Assembly: GCA_054601695.1 (NCBI GenBank)
Contig: BAAHQB010000051.1
Span: forward strand, 620,001 to 684,000
Reading direction: 5' to 3'
Length of the DNA stretch: 64,000 nucleotides
Source: Amorphochlora amoebiformis
Taxonomy: Eukaryota; Cercozoa; Chlorarachniophyceae
Shown: piece after piece, positions 1 through 9,930 of the stretch
Numbering within the stretch: position 1 is the stretch's first letter
Layout: every line of letters starts with the position of its first letter
The notes under the pieces: generated by a model
The model's database searches: none
What the model was told of the DNA's origin: nothing
The model's input: only the letters and a program-made list of their open reading frames with translations
Position numbers and translations under genes: made by a program

Positions 1-60
1 AACTGCCAAATTGAGCAGTATTTGCGAGATGAAGATGTCAGGATTGCGGCAGCTGAGTAC
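1..60 (-). CDS. Candidate exon A (partial in unit 1)
   Basis: The minus strand begins after a TGCAG acceptor and reads [18 protein letters not shown]; the donor lies left of the window here. Full copies are 8926-8989, 17408-17471 and 28938-29001 (64 nt, 21 codons plus 1 nt), with donor AGAG|GTATG. Between copies this frame shows mostly hydrophobic replacements (F/V, M/I, V/I), plus S/R and Q/L. A second open frame gains a stop in the unit-4 copy, which favours this one. Product unknown. Confidence 0.4.
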
Positions 61-87
61 CTGCATATAATATATATATATATATAT

Positions 88-123
<36 letters not shown>

Positions 124-195
124 GAATATATATATATACAATATATGATATATTGATAACACACACGCACATGTATATATATATATATGCATATA

Positions 196-238
<43 letters not shown>

Positions 239-387
239 AATATATAAATATATACAAAATAAATAAATATATATATATATATATATATGTATACAATATA
301 TATATATATATATACACTAATATACACACACATGTACATATAAAAGTTGGACATTTTATAATTAGATGATTATGAATGTGGATATAC

Positions 388-412
388 CTGTCCGCCTCCA
401 GGTTTGCTTGCT
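388..412 (-). CDS. Candidate micro-exon B
   Basis: A 25-nt segment between TTAACAAG and GTATAT reads QANLEADR. Copies are at 9347-9371, 17850-17874 and 29333-29357. The same frame continues upstream as a QE pair but meets a TAA, so either the acceptor is the AACAAG or that TAA is not read as stop. Unit 2 has a 1-nt deletion just upstream (around 9392), outside the micro-exon. Function unknown. Confidence 0.3.
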
Positions 413-606
413 CTTGTTAATCTGAGCTCGACCCTCCCGTAGGGTTAGCTATGGTACAATGCACACCCAAAATATAATCATAAACGTATATTCACGTAGG
501 GTAAGCTATATAGTATATATATATATATATTGTATGTATTTTATTGTGTACGTATAAATATATATATATATACACAATCAAACACATATATATATATATA
601 CATATT

Positions 607-639
<33 letters not shown>

Positions 640-657
640 TAATATATACATATATAT

Positions 658-776
<119 letters not shown>

Positions 777-781
777 CATAC

Positions 782-856
782 CTTTCTATCCCTTCCCTTA
801 GTTGTGGTATATAGCGACTCTAGGTTGTTTTTGAGGTCTGATACAGAGCCTGGAGC
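782..856 (-). CDS. Candidate exon C (25 codons)
   Basis: Acceptor ACATACAG and donor AAAG|GTATGC bound 75 nt in phase 0-0. It reads [16 protein letters not shown] followed by TTTKGRDRK, helix-like then basic. Copies are 9718-9792, 18231-18305 and 29713-29787. Differences include S to T, P to Q and L to P (unit 3), and one synonymous change in unit 4, so constraint is weak. No family recognised. Confidence 0.45.
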
Positions 857-890
857 CTGTATGTACATTTGTTGGGATAATGTTATATAA

Positions 891-939
<49 letters not shown>

Positions 940-979
940 AATATACATATATATACACATATATATATATATCTATATT

Positions 980-1026
<47 letters not shown>

Positions 1027-1223
1027 CCATATATAATTACATAAACATATTATCGTGTGTATATATGTATAATACGTATTCAAAACACTGAGTAATATAT
1101 CTATTGATGTGTAATATTATAATTCAATTCTAAAGCCCTTCATTCAATATATTTCTATGAATATGTATTACATATACAAAAAAAAATACATGTTCATAAA
1201 TCGCAAGTAAATTTCATTGTAAC

Positions 1224-1299
1224 CCGCAGGAATGGCATAAACATCGTGGCGATCTGCGACTTGGTATTTGGATCCTGAAACCGCTGGTCGAATTCGATT
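1224..1299 (-). CDS. Candidate exon D (IEFDQRFQDP...)
   Basis: Acceptor CACCAG and donor CTGCGG|GTTACA enclose 76 nt (1 nt plus 25 codons): IEFDQRFQDPNTKSQI then ATMFMPFLR. Copies are 10169-10244, 18651-18726 and 30164-30239. The only codon change I see is ACG/ACA, synonymous, in units 2 and 4, which supports this frame. The pattern of a charged segment, RF..P, SQIA, then hydrophobics and PFL loosely recalls the pre-DHR2 block of DOCK-family exchange factors. That is a weak hint and not an assignment. Confidence 0.5.
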
Positions 1300-1461
1300 C
1301 TGGTGATCATATCTTAAAACACAGTGATAGCCTAAGGTTATAGGGCTTGATTAGGGCCAGGATAGGGGGTTGGGTGAAACCGGGTCGAAGCGGATTTTTT
1401 ATATGATTAGGATTTTGAGGTTGTGAGTGAGGAAAGGTTTAACTTGTATATGTACATATGC

Positions 1462-1509
<48 letters not shown>

Positions 1510-1647
1510 GTATATATATATATATTATATTCATAGTGTACATCTTTTATACTCATATTTTATATGTATACATACGTATTTCTGTATTTTCGCATGTACA
1601 ATCTACATATATATATATATATTTATATGCATATACATACATATATA

Positions 1648-1699
<52 letters not shown>

Positions 1700-1785
1700 G
1701 AATCTAAATTATATATTTGAATGTATATGGTATATGCATGCAAAAAGGCACATACATAATGTAAGAATATATACACATAGAATTA

Positions 1786-1860
<75 letters not shown>

Positions 1861-1967
1861 CCATATATATTCAATACATATATTCACATTCCATAACTAG
1901 ATGTATTCACATAAATGATTAGAGAAGTAATATACATATATGAATGAATATGCACGTTACCACATAC

Positions 1968-2012
1968 CTGTTTCTCTTTGAAATTCTTCAGAGCCTTCTT
2001 CAGACTGGCTTC
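1968..2012 (-). CDS. Candidate exon E, coiled-coil-like
   Basis: TATACAG acceptor and CAG|GTATGTGG donor bound 45 nt, phase 0-0, reading [15 protein letters not shown], an amphipathic lysine-rich helix. Copies are 10899-10943, 19319-19363 (S to G) and 30882-30926 (A to T). Both splice signals are kept in all four copies. The short helix is not diagnostic of a family. Confidence 0.5.
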
Positions 2013-2060
2013 CTGTATATAAATATACGTATGTTTTACACAATGCAGACCATTAATATG

Positions 2061-2124
<64 letters not shown>

Positions 2125-2139
2125 ATTTTATTACATTCA

Positions 2140-2174
<35 letters not shown>

Positions 2175-2302
2175 ATGTATATATATATATATATGTATAT
2201 ACATGTATATGTTGTATGTAATGAAAACATATATATACACACATATGTACACACTACAAATATATATATATATATATATTATACATATTTGATTTTGTTA
2301 CA

Positions 2303-2341
<39 letters not shown>

Positions 2342-2551
2342 ATGTATTATATAAATATACATGTATATACATGTATATGTTGTATATAATGAAAACATAT
2401 ATATACACACATATGTATACACTACATATATATATATATATATATAGAAATATTTCCATATATATATATATATATTATTTCTTCTTATATATACATATAT
2501 TCAATGTATTTATAATTAGTATATAAATGTATTTATGTAAAATAGTTTCCA

Positions 2552-2582
<31 letters not shown>

Positions 2583-2599
2583 ATATTGTATATACATAT

Positions 2600-2790
2600 A
2601 TGTTCTATAAAGCATGTATAATGTCTATACCTATATGTGTATTTATGACAAGTCTGTACAAAAAGTACATACACATATCCACATATATAATATCATTGTA
2701 TATTGTAAATGCCATATATACATATACTACATACACATGCGACTCGAGATATGCAGATAAATATATGTACATATACATGTACAAATACGT
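2600..2790. other. Conserved island F
   Basis: About 190 bp of mixed sequence is kept in all units (11620-11800, 20025-20200, 31600-31780). On the minus strand a pyrimidine-rich TACTTTTTGTACAG precedes a possible 23-nt exon ending before GTATAG, but no frame stands out. In unit 2 the segment around 11755-11780 appears inverted: it reads atttatctgcatatctagagtcgc where the other units read the reverse complement. Confidence 0.35.
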
Positions 2791-2843
2791 ATGTATTTTC
2801 ATCATATGCGAAATGAATATCTAGTGGTGATATACATAAATAC

Positions 2844-2935
2844 TTATCAAGAGAAACTTGGTTCCAATGGGCAACCTTTTCCTTGACGATAGCAATCTCA
2901 GAAGAAATCTCAGACCGAGCCTGTAATACCTCCGC
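2844..2935 (-). CDS. Candidate exon G, coiled coil
   Basis: After GTAG, 92 nt run to donor GATAA|GTATTT. They read AEVLQARSEISSEIAI then VKEKVAHWNQVSLD, with hydrophobic residues in heptad-like spacing. Copies are 11865-11956, 20262-20353 and 31842-31933. Changes are TCT/TCC (synonymous), Q to K (units 2 and 4) and V to I (unit 4). An alternative acceptor TATTACAG would shorten the exon by five codons. Coiled-coil protein of unknown identity. Confidence 0.5.
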
Positions 2936-2944
2936 CTACCTGAG

Positions 2945-2988
<44 letters not shown>

Positions 2989-3109
2989 GTATAAAATATA
3001 CATGTAATGTATAAATATATACAATATGATGCACTGGAATCATAATAGGTGTGTGAACGTATATATATGTTTGTACATATTACTCTATAACTATATATAT
3101 ATAATAAAT

Positions 3110-3140
<31 letters not shown>

Positions 3141-3284
3141 ATATATATTTATCATACATACACATATATGTATATATACGTAGCATATAATGCAATGCTA
3201 TTACATACATGTGATATATGCATGTATAGATACATGTCATACATGTAAATATGTATGCATATAAATATATGTATGTACACATAC

Positions 3285-3335
3285 CTCCAGTTCAGCCATT
3301 TTCTTACGCATCGTTATGAGAATATCCTTTGATTT
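3285..3335 (-). CDS. Candidate exon H, coiled coil
   Basis: Acceptor ATCATTCAG and donor GAG|GTATGT enclose 51 nt, phase 0-0: KSKDILITMRKKMAELE (DHL in the other copies). Copies are 12326-12376, 20724-20774 and 32295-32345. It lies 29 nt from candidate exon I, implying a very short intron. The basic/acidic helical composition matches exons E, G and J. Confidence 0.5.
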
Positions 3336-3364
3336 CTGAATGATATAGCATACCGTACGTACAC
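3336..3364 (-). other. Possible 29-nt mini-intron between exons I and H
   Basis: The gap runs GTGTAC...ATCATTCAG and is bounded by GT and AG in all four units (12377-12405, 20775-20803, 32346-32374). It joins two phase-0 exons. If spliced it is far shorter than the AT-filled gaps elsewhere in the array. Confidence 0.3.
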
Positions 3365-3412
3365 ATGGTGAGAGTATGGAAAATCGACATCAATCAATTC
3401 TTCTTGAATTGA
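3365..3412 (-). CDS. Candidate exon I (SIQEELIDVDFPYSHH)
   Basis: The pyrimidine-rich TCTTTTTAAG is followed by 48 nt, phase 0-0, before GTGTAC. Copies are 12406-12453, 20804-20851 (Y to F, CAC/CAT synonymous) and 32375-32422. The GT at this donor is present in every copy. The frame can also read on for four codons (VYVR) to a second GT, but then it would not join exon H in phase. Confidence 0.4.
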
Positions 3413-3482
3413 CTTAAAAAGATGGTAAACATGTTTTCATTACAGTTGAAGGTTTACACATACAGACTTAAAGGTTTGTGAA

Positions 3483-3560
3483 ATGGGTAGGAAGAGATAA
3501 AAGAGAAAGAGAGAGTGAGAGAGGAAGAGAGAAGGGGAGAAAAGGAGACATGGGTAGGGA
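3483..3560. repeat. Purine-rich GA tract
   Basis: Degenerate GAGA run between islands I and J, also at 20940-21000 and 32505-32575. On the transcribed minus strand it is a polypyrimidine stretch 3' of exon J, inside the presumed intron. It is absent from unit 2, which lost this block. Confidence 0.6.
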
Positions 3561-3567
3561 GGAAAAC

Positions 3568-3660
3568 CTTACTATCTTTCTTGAGTTCAGATCTTTTGGT
3601 GATTTTAGACTAAAATAGGTTCTTGAGATCCGAATTCAACGATTTCTCTTCCTCATCGAG
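3568..3660 (-). CDS. Candidate exon J, coiled coil with one in-frame TAG
   Basis: From TATAAAG to AAG|GTTTTC, 93 nt read [16 protein letters not shown], one TAG (3610-3612), then [14 protein letters not shown]. Both halves look like one continuous charged coiled coil in the same frame. Copies at 21007-21099 and 32578-32670 keep the TAG. Unit 4 has E to K, N to S, F to L and E to K changes, and its donor is GC. Either the TAG is decoded, or it is part of a splice acceptor, or the copies are non-functional. Confidence 0.4.
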
Positions 3661-3723
3661 CTTTATATTTATTCACCAGAAGGTTTGTCATATATATATA
3701 TATATATACATATAATGTATATT

Positions 3724-3814
<91 letters not shown>

Positions 3815-4025
3815 ATATTTATTATACATATATATATATATATATATATATGTTTATAAATAAGCATATATATATAAAATATAAGATATGTCCATCATGT
3901 ACAAAACATGTTCTATATATATATATATAAATCTATATATATATATATATATATATATATAAGTATATATAGATTTATATGTATGTATATATATATACAT
4001 ATACATATATATAAATCTATATATA

Positions 4026-4138
<113 letters not shown>

Positions 4139-4280
4139 AATATATATATGTCGATTACATATTTTGTATACATGTATATATGTTGCACATAGCATACATA
4201 AATATATATGTATACATATATTTATATATATATATATATATATATATAAGAAAACAACATAGCTTATCTTCGTTCTGTAC

Positions 4281-4340
4281 CCCTCCGAATTCGTCATTAA
4301 ACCTCATATCTTGGCTATCTTCCAATATCCGGCTTCCATC
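4281..4340 (-). CDS. Candidate exon K ([20 protein letters not shown])
   Basis: TATATAG acceptor and GGAGGG|GTACAG donor bound 60 nt, exactly 20 codons in phase 0-0. The unit-3 copy 21738-21797 is identical. The unit-4 copy 33331-33389 is 59 nt: one A is lost (TTTAAT to TTAAT), which shifts the frame, and S becomes N. Unit 2 has no copy. Hydrophilic, acidic; no family recognised. Confidence 0.5.
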
Positions 4341-4398
4341 CTATATAACATACATATGTGTACATGTGTATGTATGTGTATATACATATTTTATTTAC

Positions 4399-4444
<46 letters not shown>

Positions 4445-4446
4445 AT

Positions 4447-4703
4447 TGTTACAGCATGTAGATCTAGCGCGGAACCTATTGCTAGTTAACTACGCGGCGG
4501 CTGGCTAGACTACCGTCAGTTCCTTAGAGTATACGAGTAGTAGCACAATACTCGGAAACCAGGAAATCTCGGAACCCATACGGTTCCAGAGGAAGGAAGG
4601 AATTATCCGACTACCGCAAGAAGTTATATATAATTTTCGTCATAATCCAAACGGACTTGAATCGAACTCTGGACTACCATCTACTATGCCACTGCGCTAA
4701 CAA
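4447..4703 (-). mobile_element. SINE-1, tRNA-headed
   Basis: On the minus strand the element starts at about 4703. It has an A-box-like TTAGCGCAGTGG (4689-4700) and a B-box-like GAGTTCGATTCAAGT (4655-4669), then a roughly 190-bp body rich in CCTTCCTTCC, GGTTCC and ACTACTCGT motifs, ending near ATGCTGTAACA. The A-to-B gap is only 19 nt, so the tRNA part is degenerate. (AT)n flanks both sides. Copies are 21903-22162 and 33485-33743. Confidence 0.7.
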
Positions 4704-4810
4704 TATATATATATATATATATGAGCGTATGTATTTATGAGACGTATCTGTACATATAAGTGGATACATATATGAACATATACATTATATTCTTGTACAT
4801 GTGCGCATCG

Positions 4811-4842
<32 letters not shown>

Positions 4843-4881
4843 TATATGTATATAATATATATATATACATATATATAATGC

Positions 4882-4916
<35 letters not shown>

Positions 4917-4934
4917 GCGTACATAAATATACAT

Positions 4935-5018
<84 letters not shown>

Positions 5019-5213
5019 GTATTCATACATGCATGCGTACAGTATGAGATATTATTCATGTGTATGTGTTCGTTATCTTCATACATTTATACATTCATAT
5101 ATTTACATACCTTCACATATTTGTTTTTTTACATATATATATATATATATATTGTGTATATATATATATATATATATGTATATATTGTAGAGATATGCAA
5201 GTACATTTTGTAC

Positions 5214-5243
5214 CTCCACAGAGTCTTCCTCGACCTCTTCCTC
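5214..5243 (-). CDS. Candidate exon L, acidic ([10 protein letters not shown])
   Basis: AACAAG acceptor and GTGGAG|GTACAA donor enclose 30 nt, phase 0-0. Copies at 22620-22649 and 34270-34299 are the same. The pyrimidine/AT context upstream on the minus strand is made of degenerate CCTAAT repeats. The frame stays open upstream (NHELNK), so the true acceptor may lie further out. Absent from unit 2. Confidence 0.4.
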
Positions 5244-5255
5244 CTTGTTAAGTTC

Positions 5256-5325
5256 ATGATTAGGATTAGGATTAGGAGGATTAGGATCACGGTAAGGATT
5301 AGGGCTAGGGTGAAGGTGGGTCTAC
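5256..5325 (+). repeat. Degenerate telomere-like (GATTAG)n patch
   Basis: A run of GATTAGGATTAGGATTAGGA and GGGCTAGGG type repeats, conserved at 22667-22727 and 34313-34375. It is inside the duplicated unit, so it was copied with it and did not arise as separate telomere events. Confidence 0.6.
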
Positions 5326-5514
5326 CTTTTCGTTCCTCCTATTCTCCCCTGATATCTGGTAAAGTAATTAAATAATAATATATACATTATATGAGGATAC
5401 GTATATATACGTGCGAGCATATACATATTATATATATATATATATATATATATAAATATATATGTATATATATATATATATATATGTGTATATGTGTGTA
5501 TATATATTTATCGG

Positions 5515-5570
5515 CATAGAGCTAGAATAGAAATTCAACACCCTGTCGAAGCTATTTTCGTACCCTCTGG
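5515..5570 (-). CDS. Candidate exon M ([19 protein letters not shown])
   Basis: After TTACCAG the minus strand reads [19 protein letters not shown]. No GT follows directly, so the 3' end is unclear. Copies are 22931-22984 (E to D) and 25615-25670. The unit-2 copy (14620-14675) has lost one nt and is frameshifted. The DRVLNFY string recalls a block in PA200/Blm10 proteasome activators, but it is too short to assign. Confidence 0.35.
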
Positions 5571-5579
5571 CTGGTAAGG

Positions 5580-5622
<43 letters not shown>

Positions 5623-5747
5623 TATAAGAATCCGTATTTAGAAACACCTTAACTAACGCATAAGCCGCGGAAACAGCCATACAACACAACTTGTCTGGCC
5701 TAATGATATATAGACATCGTACATATATATATATGTATATATATATG

Positions 5748-5805
<58 letters not shown>

Positions 5806-5810
<5 letters not shown>

Positions 5811-6153
5811 AATCTACAATATAGATAGCACAGATAGATGCGGCTTAAAGAGTAGATATCGATAGCGTGTTGAGATATAGCCGTACGTTTACTACAGAGA
5901 GCTGGAGATCGCTGGAGATCCCGGAGATTGCTCGGAGATTACCTTGCCGGTAGTACCCGGTAGTACCAGACTTCCAGATATACCGTGAGAGAACGTGACG
6001 TCACGCCATGCCACCGTCATATGACCTCACGTGACCATAGTGAGCACTCATGACCGCATATATCTTGCTGAATTCTTGAGAAAACAAATTTAATCATAAA
6101 ACAAACGGACTTGAATCAAACTCTGGACTACCATCTACTATACCACTGCGCTG

Positions 6154-6158
<5 letters not shown>
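5806..6158 (-). mobile_element. SINE-2, tRNA-headed
   Basis: It has the same tRNA-like head as SINE-1 (AGCGCAGTGG, then GAGTTTGATTCAAGT) but a different roughly 290-bp body. The body holds a TGACGTCACG palindromic box, CACGTGAGGTCAT, repeated GGAGATC and TACCGG motifs and a 3' end ATTGTAGATTAACAAT. (AT)n flanks both ends. Copies are 14893-15245, 23259-23610 and 25934-26286, with a longer relative at 39166-39554. Confidence 0.75.
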
Positions 6159-6208
<50 letters not shown>

Positions 6209-6280
6209 GAATAATATGGTAAATTACACATGATATACAAATAATATACCCACATACATATACACACATATACTTATATG

Positions 6281-6369
<89 letters not shown>

Positions 6370-6424
6370 TAGATGTTGGATATCTATCCAGATCGATGAG
6401 AATATGATTTATATGTATTGATAC

Positions 6425-6449
6425 CTATGCTTGCAAAGCACAAGGAGAG
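6425..6449 (-). CDS. Candidate micro-exon N
   Basis: A pyrimidine-rich CTTCTTGTGGTCCCTTTC stretch and CACAG precede 25 nt ending AGCATAG|GTATCA, with phase-2 frame LLVLCKH. Copies are 15501-15522 (3 nt shorter, frame kept), 23877-23901 and 26506-26530. Units 2 and 3a carry an extra 10-11 bp (CCCCCTCTAG on the minus strand) in the pyrimidine tract, which fits intron sequence. Confidence 0.35.
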
Positions 6450-6538
6450 CTGTGGTCGAAAGGGACCACAAGAAGATTGCTGTATGCACGTATACATTAT
6501 ATATATGTATATGTACATACATATATATATATATATAT

Positions 6539-6610
<72 letters not shown>

Positions 6611-6707
6611 GTAGTGTACATACGTGATATATATACGTAATATACATACGTAATGTATATACGCAATATATACTCGTAATATATATACGTGATATGTCTA
6701 TATATAC

Positions 6708-6751
6708 AATTCATAGATGAATCTTTTGTATTTCAGATGGACAATACCGAG
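6708..6751 (-). CDS. Candidate exon O ([14 protein letters not shown])
   Basis: TTATGTAG acceptor, then [14 protein letters not shown], then donor GAATT|GTATAT. Copies of 45 nt with donor GAATAT|GTATA(C/T) are 15723-15767 (F to C), 24100-24144 (H to N) and 26734-26778. A plus-strand reading after TTTGTATTTCAG is also possible but has no nearby donor. Minus is preferred because the neighbouring exons are minus. Confidence 0.4.
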
Positions 6752-6770
6752 CTACATAATTCATACATAC

Positions 6771-6807
<37 letters not shown>

Positions 6808-6813
6808 TTTATG

Positions 6814-6885
<72 letters not shown>

Positions 6886-6974
6886 TGCGTACAAAATATA
6901 CATAATATATACATACATACATTCACTTGTATATACATGTATGTATACACATACAAATACAAATATACACACAC

Positions 6975-7019
6975 CTCGGCCATATTGACGTATGAAGAGG
7001 TGAACCGCCTGACGGACGA
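6975..7019 (-). CDS. Candidate exon P ([15 protein letters not shown])
   Basis: ATGGATAG acceptor and GAG|GTGTGT donor enclose 45 nt, phase 0-0. An identical copy is at 26990-27034. It is missing from unit 2 through a clean deletion. The opposite strand also has an open frame ([18 protein letters not shown]), so strand is not certain. Confidence 0.4.
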
Positions 7020-7151
7020 CTATCCATATCCCTGTCGTTTGCTCTGACCTCAGAAGCGTTTGTTAACTGCATTGGTATTGCACTTAGTTCTCTCTATTCT
7101 TCTTCCTTTCTTTCTACTTTCTTTCGGGAATATAATATATATATATAATTT

Positions 7152-7202
<51 letters not shown>

Positions 7203-7226
7203 GTGTATTATACCGTATATACATAC

Positions 7227-7281
<55 letters not shown>

Positions 7282-7310
7282 TGTATGCTTTTGAATGTGC
7301 ATTGTTATAC

Positions 7311-7370
7311 CAGTCGCAGGAGGTTCTCGCAAAGCTTCATATTGTCGTTATTGCTTGGGTGAATTAACTC
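7311..7370 (-). CDS. Candidate exon Q ([20 protein letters not shown])
   Basis: ACATAG acceptor and CTG|GTATAA donor bound exactly 20 codons, phase 0-0. The copy at 27309-27368 has one synonymous (AAT/AAC) and one replacement (E to G) change. Deleted in unit 2. HPSN followed by a leucine-rich helix, with SSVRR in the next exon, resembles the N-terminal HPSN block of PA200/Blm10. Treat this as a lead only. Confidence 0.45.
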
Positions 7371-7631
7371 CTATGTATAGGAAAAAAATATGTATATTTA
7401 TATATATATATATATATATATACGTATAATATATATTATATTATATATATATATATATATATCTAAGTAAATATATATACATATATACATACATATATAT
7501 GTATATTATATATATATACATATATGTATATATATTTTATATATTATTTATATATATATATATGTACATATACATACATATATATATATATATATGTATA
7601 CATATTATGTATATGTATATATATAATACAT

Positions 7632-7676
<45 letters not shown>

Positions 7677-7708
7677 ATATAACATGTACACTCACCACAC
7701 ACAAAATA

Positions 7709-7763
<55 letters not shown>

Positions 7764-7780
7764 ATATAATATATATATAT

Positions 7781-7905
7781 ACGCGTTTTTGTGTATCTGT
7801 GTAGATATATACTTTTTCTGAACGTACAAATTCTAGATATGATATATATATCAAATTCTAGATATGATATATATATATATATATCAAATTCTAGATATGA
7901 TATAT
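7781..7905. repeat. Island R with triplicated AAATTCTAGATATGAT motif
   Basis: A conserved non-AT segment followed by three direct copies of a roughly 25-bp motif carrying AAATTCTAGATATGAT (unit 3: 27765-27895). Unit 2 (16341-16415) has a single copy. It may hold a micro-exon, but no convincing frame is seen. Confidence 0.45.
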
Positions 7906-7973
7906 ATATATACGTTTGGATACACAAATTTTATTTATATATTTATACATATATATATATATATATGTATATA

Positions 7974-8041
<68 letters not shown>

Positions 8042-8069
8042 ATATAAAATATGTATTATGACATTTTAC

Positions 8070-8136
8070 CTGAGCATAATCGAGAAGGTCTATGACGGCA
8101 CCCAACGGACAGACTCATACATGCGGCCATAGCAGA
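8070..8136 (-). CDS. Candidate exon S ([15 protein letters not shown]...)
   Basis: ATTATTCAG acceptor and GCTCAG|GTAAAA donor enclose 67 nt: [15 protein letters not shown] then RPSRLCS, phase 0 to 1. Copies are 16604-16670 and 28061-28127. An alternative frame gives [11 protein letters not shown] in the 3' half. The first half is homologous to exon T in the same frame, which argues for the SAM... reading. Confidence 0.4.
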
Positions 8137-8139
8137 CTG

Positions 8140-8201
<62 letters not shown>

Positions 8202-8211
8202 TTGTGTGCAC

Positions 8212-8250
8212 GGTCACAACGGACTGACGCACACATACGACCATAGCAGA
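8212..8250 (-). CDS. Candidate exon T, paralogous to S
   Basis: AGTTAAG acceptor, 39 nt in phase 0-0 reading [13 protein letters not shown] ([13 protein letters not shown] in units 2 and 3), then GTGCAC. Copies are 16754-16792 and 28215-28253; the last has GC at the donor. A third, poorer relative ([12 protein letters not shown]) lies at about 8383-8420, 16917-16953 and 28376-28412. Confidence 0.35.
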
Positions 8251-8319
8251 CTTAACTATTACAGCGTATTGAATATACATATTATATATATATATATAAT
8301 ATATTATATACTATATTAC

Positions 8320-8365
<46 letters not shown>

Positions 8366-8433
8366 ATACATGTGTGCGTGTGTACGGCCACGATGACCGA
8401 ATCACGCACACCATAACATATAATATATATATG

Positions 8434-8488
<55 letters not shown>

Positions 8489-8566
8489 TAAATACGTGTC
8501 TGTATTAAGAGTTTCTAACCTATCGTATATTTACAACAAAAAATACATATACACATACATAGGTAT

Positions 8567-8615
<49 letters not shown>

Positions 8616-8646
8616 ATGTATACATACATATATATATATATATGTC

Positions 8647-8740
8647 CTCTCTCTCTCCTGTCTCTCTCTTCCCTCTCTCCCTTTTCTCTGTCTAGCTCAC
8701 TCCCCCCCTATCCTATCACCCCCTTCTCTCTATCTCTATG
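8647..8740 (+). repeat. Pyrimidine tract U (CTCT/CCCT)
   Basis: Conserved CT-rich island with CCCCCC runs, also at 17133-17232 and 28588-28683. On the minus strand it is GA-rich. It is the first non-AT island after exon A of the next unit in transcription order. No coding frame. Confidence 0.6.
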
Positions 8741-8843
8741 CAGACAAAATTACACACATAATATACGTATACATATACATATATATATATATATATGTAT
8801 GTATATATATATATTATATTATATATATATATATATATGTGTG

Positions 8844-8878
<35 letters not shown>

Positions 8879-9010
8879 TTATATGTAAGTATATACAAGT
8901 AGATATATGTAATCATTAGTCATACCTCTAATTGCCAAATTGAGCAGCATTTGCGAGATGACGATGTCAGGATTGCGGCAGCTGAGTACCTGCATATAAT
9001 ATATATATAT

Positions 9011-9080
<70 letters not shown>

Positions 9081-9111
9081 TATATATGATATATTGATAA
9101 CACACACGCAC

Positions 9112-9145
<34 letters not shown>

Positions 9146-9156
9146 ATATGCATATA

Positions 9157-9205
<49 letters not shown>

Positions 9206-9221
9206 AATATATACAAAATAA

Positions 9222-9262
<41 letters not shown>

Positions 9263-9470
9263 ATATATATATACACTAATATACACACACATGTACATAT
9301 AAAAGTTGGACATTTTATAATTAGATGATTATGAATGTGGATATACCTGTCCGCCTCCAGGTTTGCTTGCTCTTGTTAATCTGAGCTCGACCTCCCGTAG
9401 GGTTACCTATGGTACAATGCACACCCAAAATATAATCATAAACGTATATTCACGTAGGATAAGCTATATA

Positions 9471-9513
<43 letters not shown>

Positions 9514-9824
9514 ATTTATTTTATTGTGTACGTATAAATATATATACATATATACACAAACACATATATATATGTACATATTTATATAAATATATATATG
9601 TATATATATATATTTTTATATATATATTAATATATGCATATATATAACATATATATATATATATATATATGTGCATAAATATAAAATTATATATATGTAT
9701 ATATATATATAGCATACCTTTCTATCCCTTCCCTTAGTTGTGGTATATAGCGACTCTAGGTTGTTTTTGAGGTCTGATACAGTGCCTGGAGCCTGCGTAC
9801 ATTTGTTGGGATAATTTTAGATAA

Positions 9825-9869
<45 letters not shown>

Positions 9870-9870
9870 A

Positions 9871-9930
<60 letters not shown>

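Noticed and set aside
1427-1720. Long [10 protein letters not shown] open reading frames throughout the window
   Set aside because: They are translations of (AT)n, (ACATAT)n and (GT)n repeats, present on both strands and in several frames, with no amino-acid diversity.
8175-8210. CRISPR-like or coding interpretation of GT/CA tracts
   Set aside because: Simple dinucleotide repeats with no spacers or repeat units.
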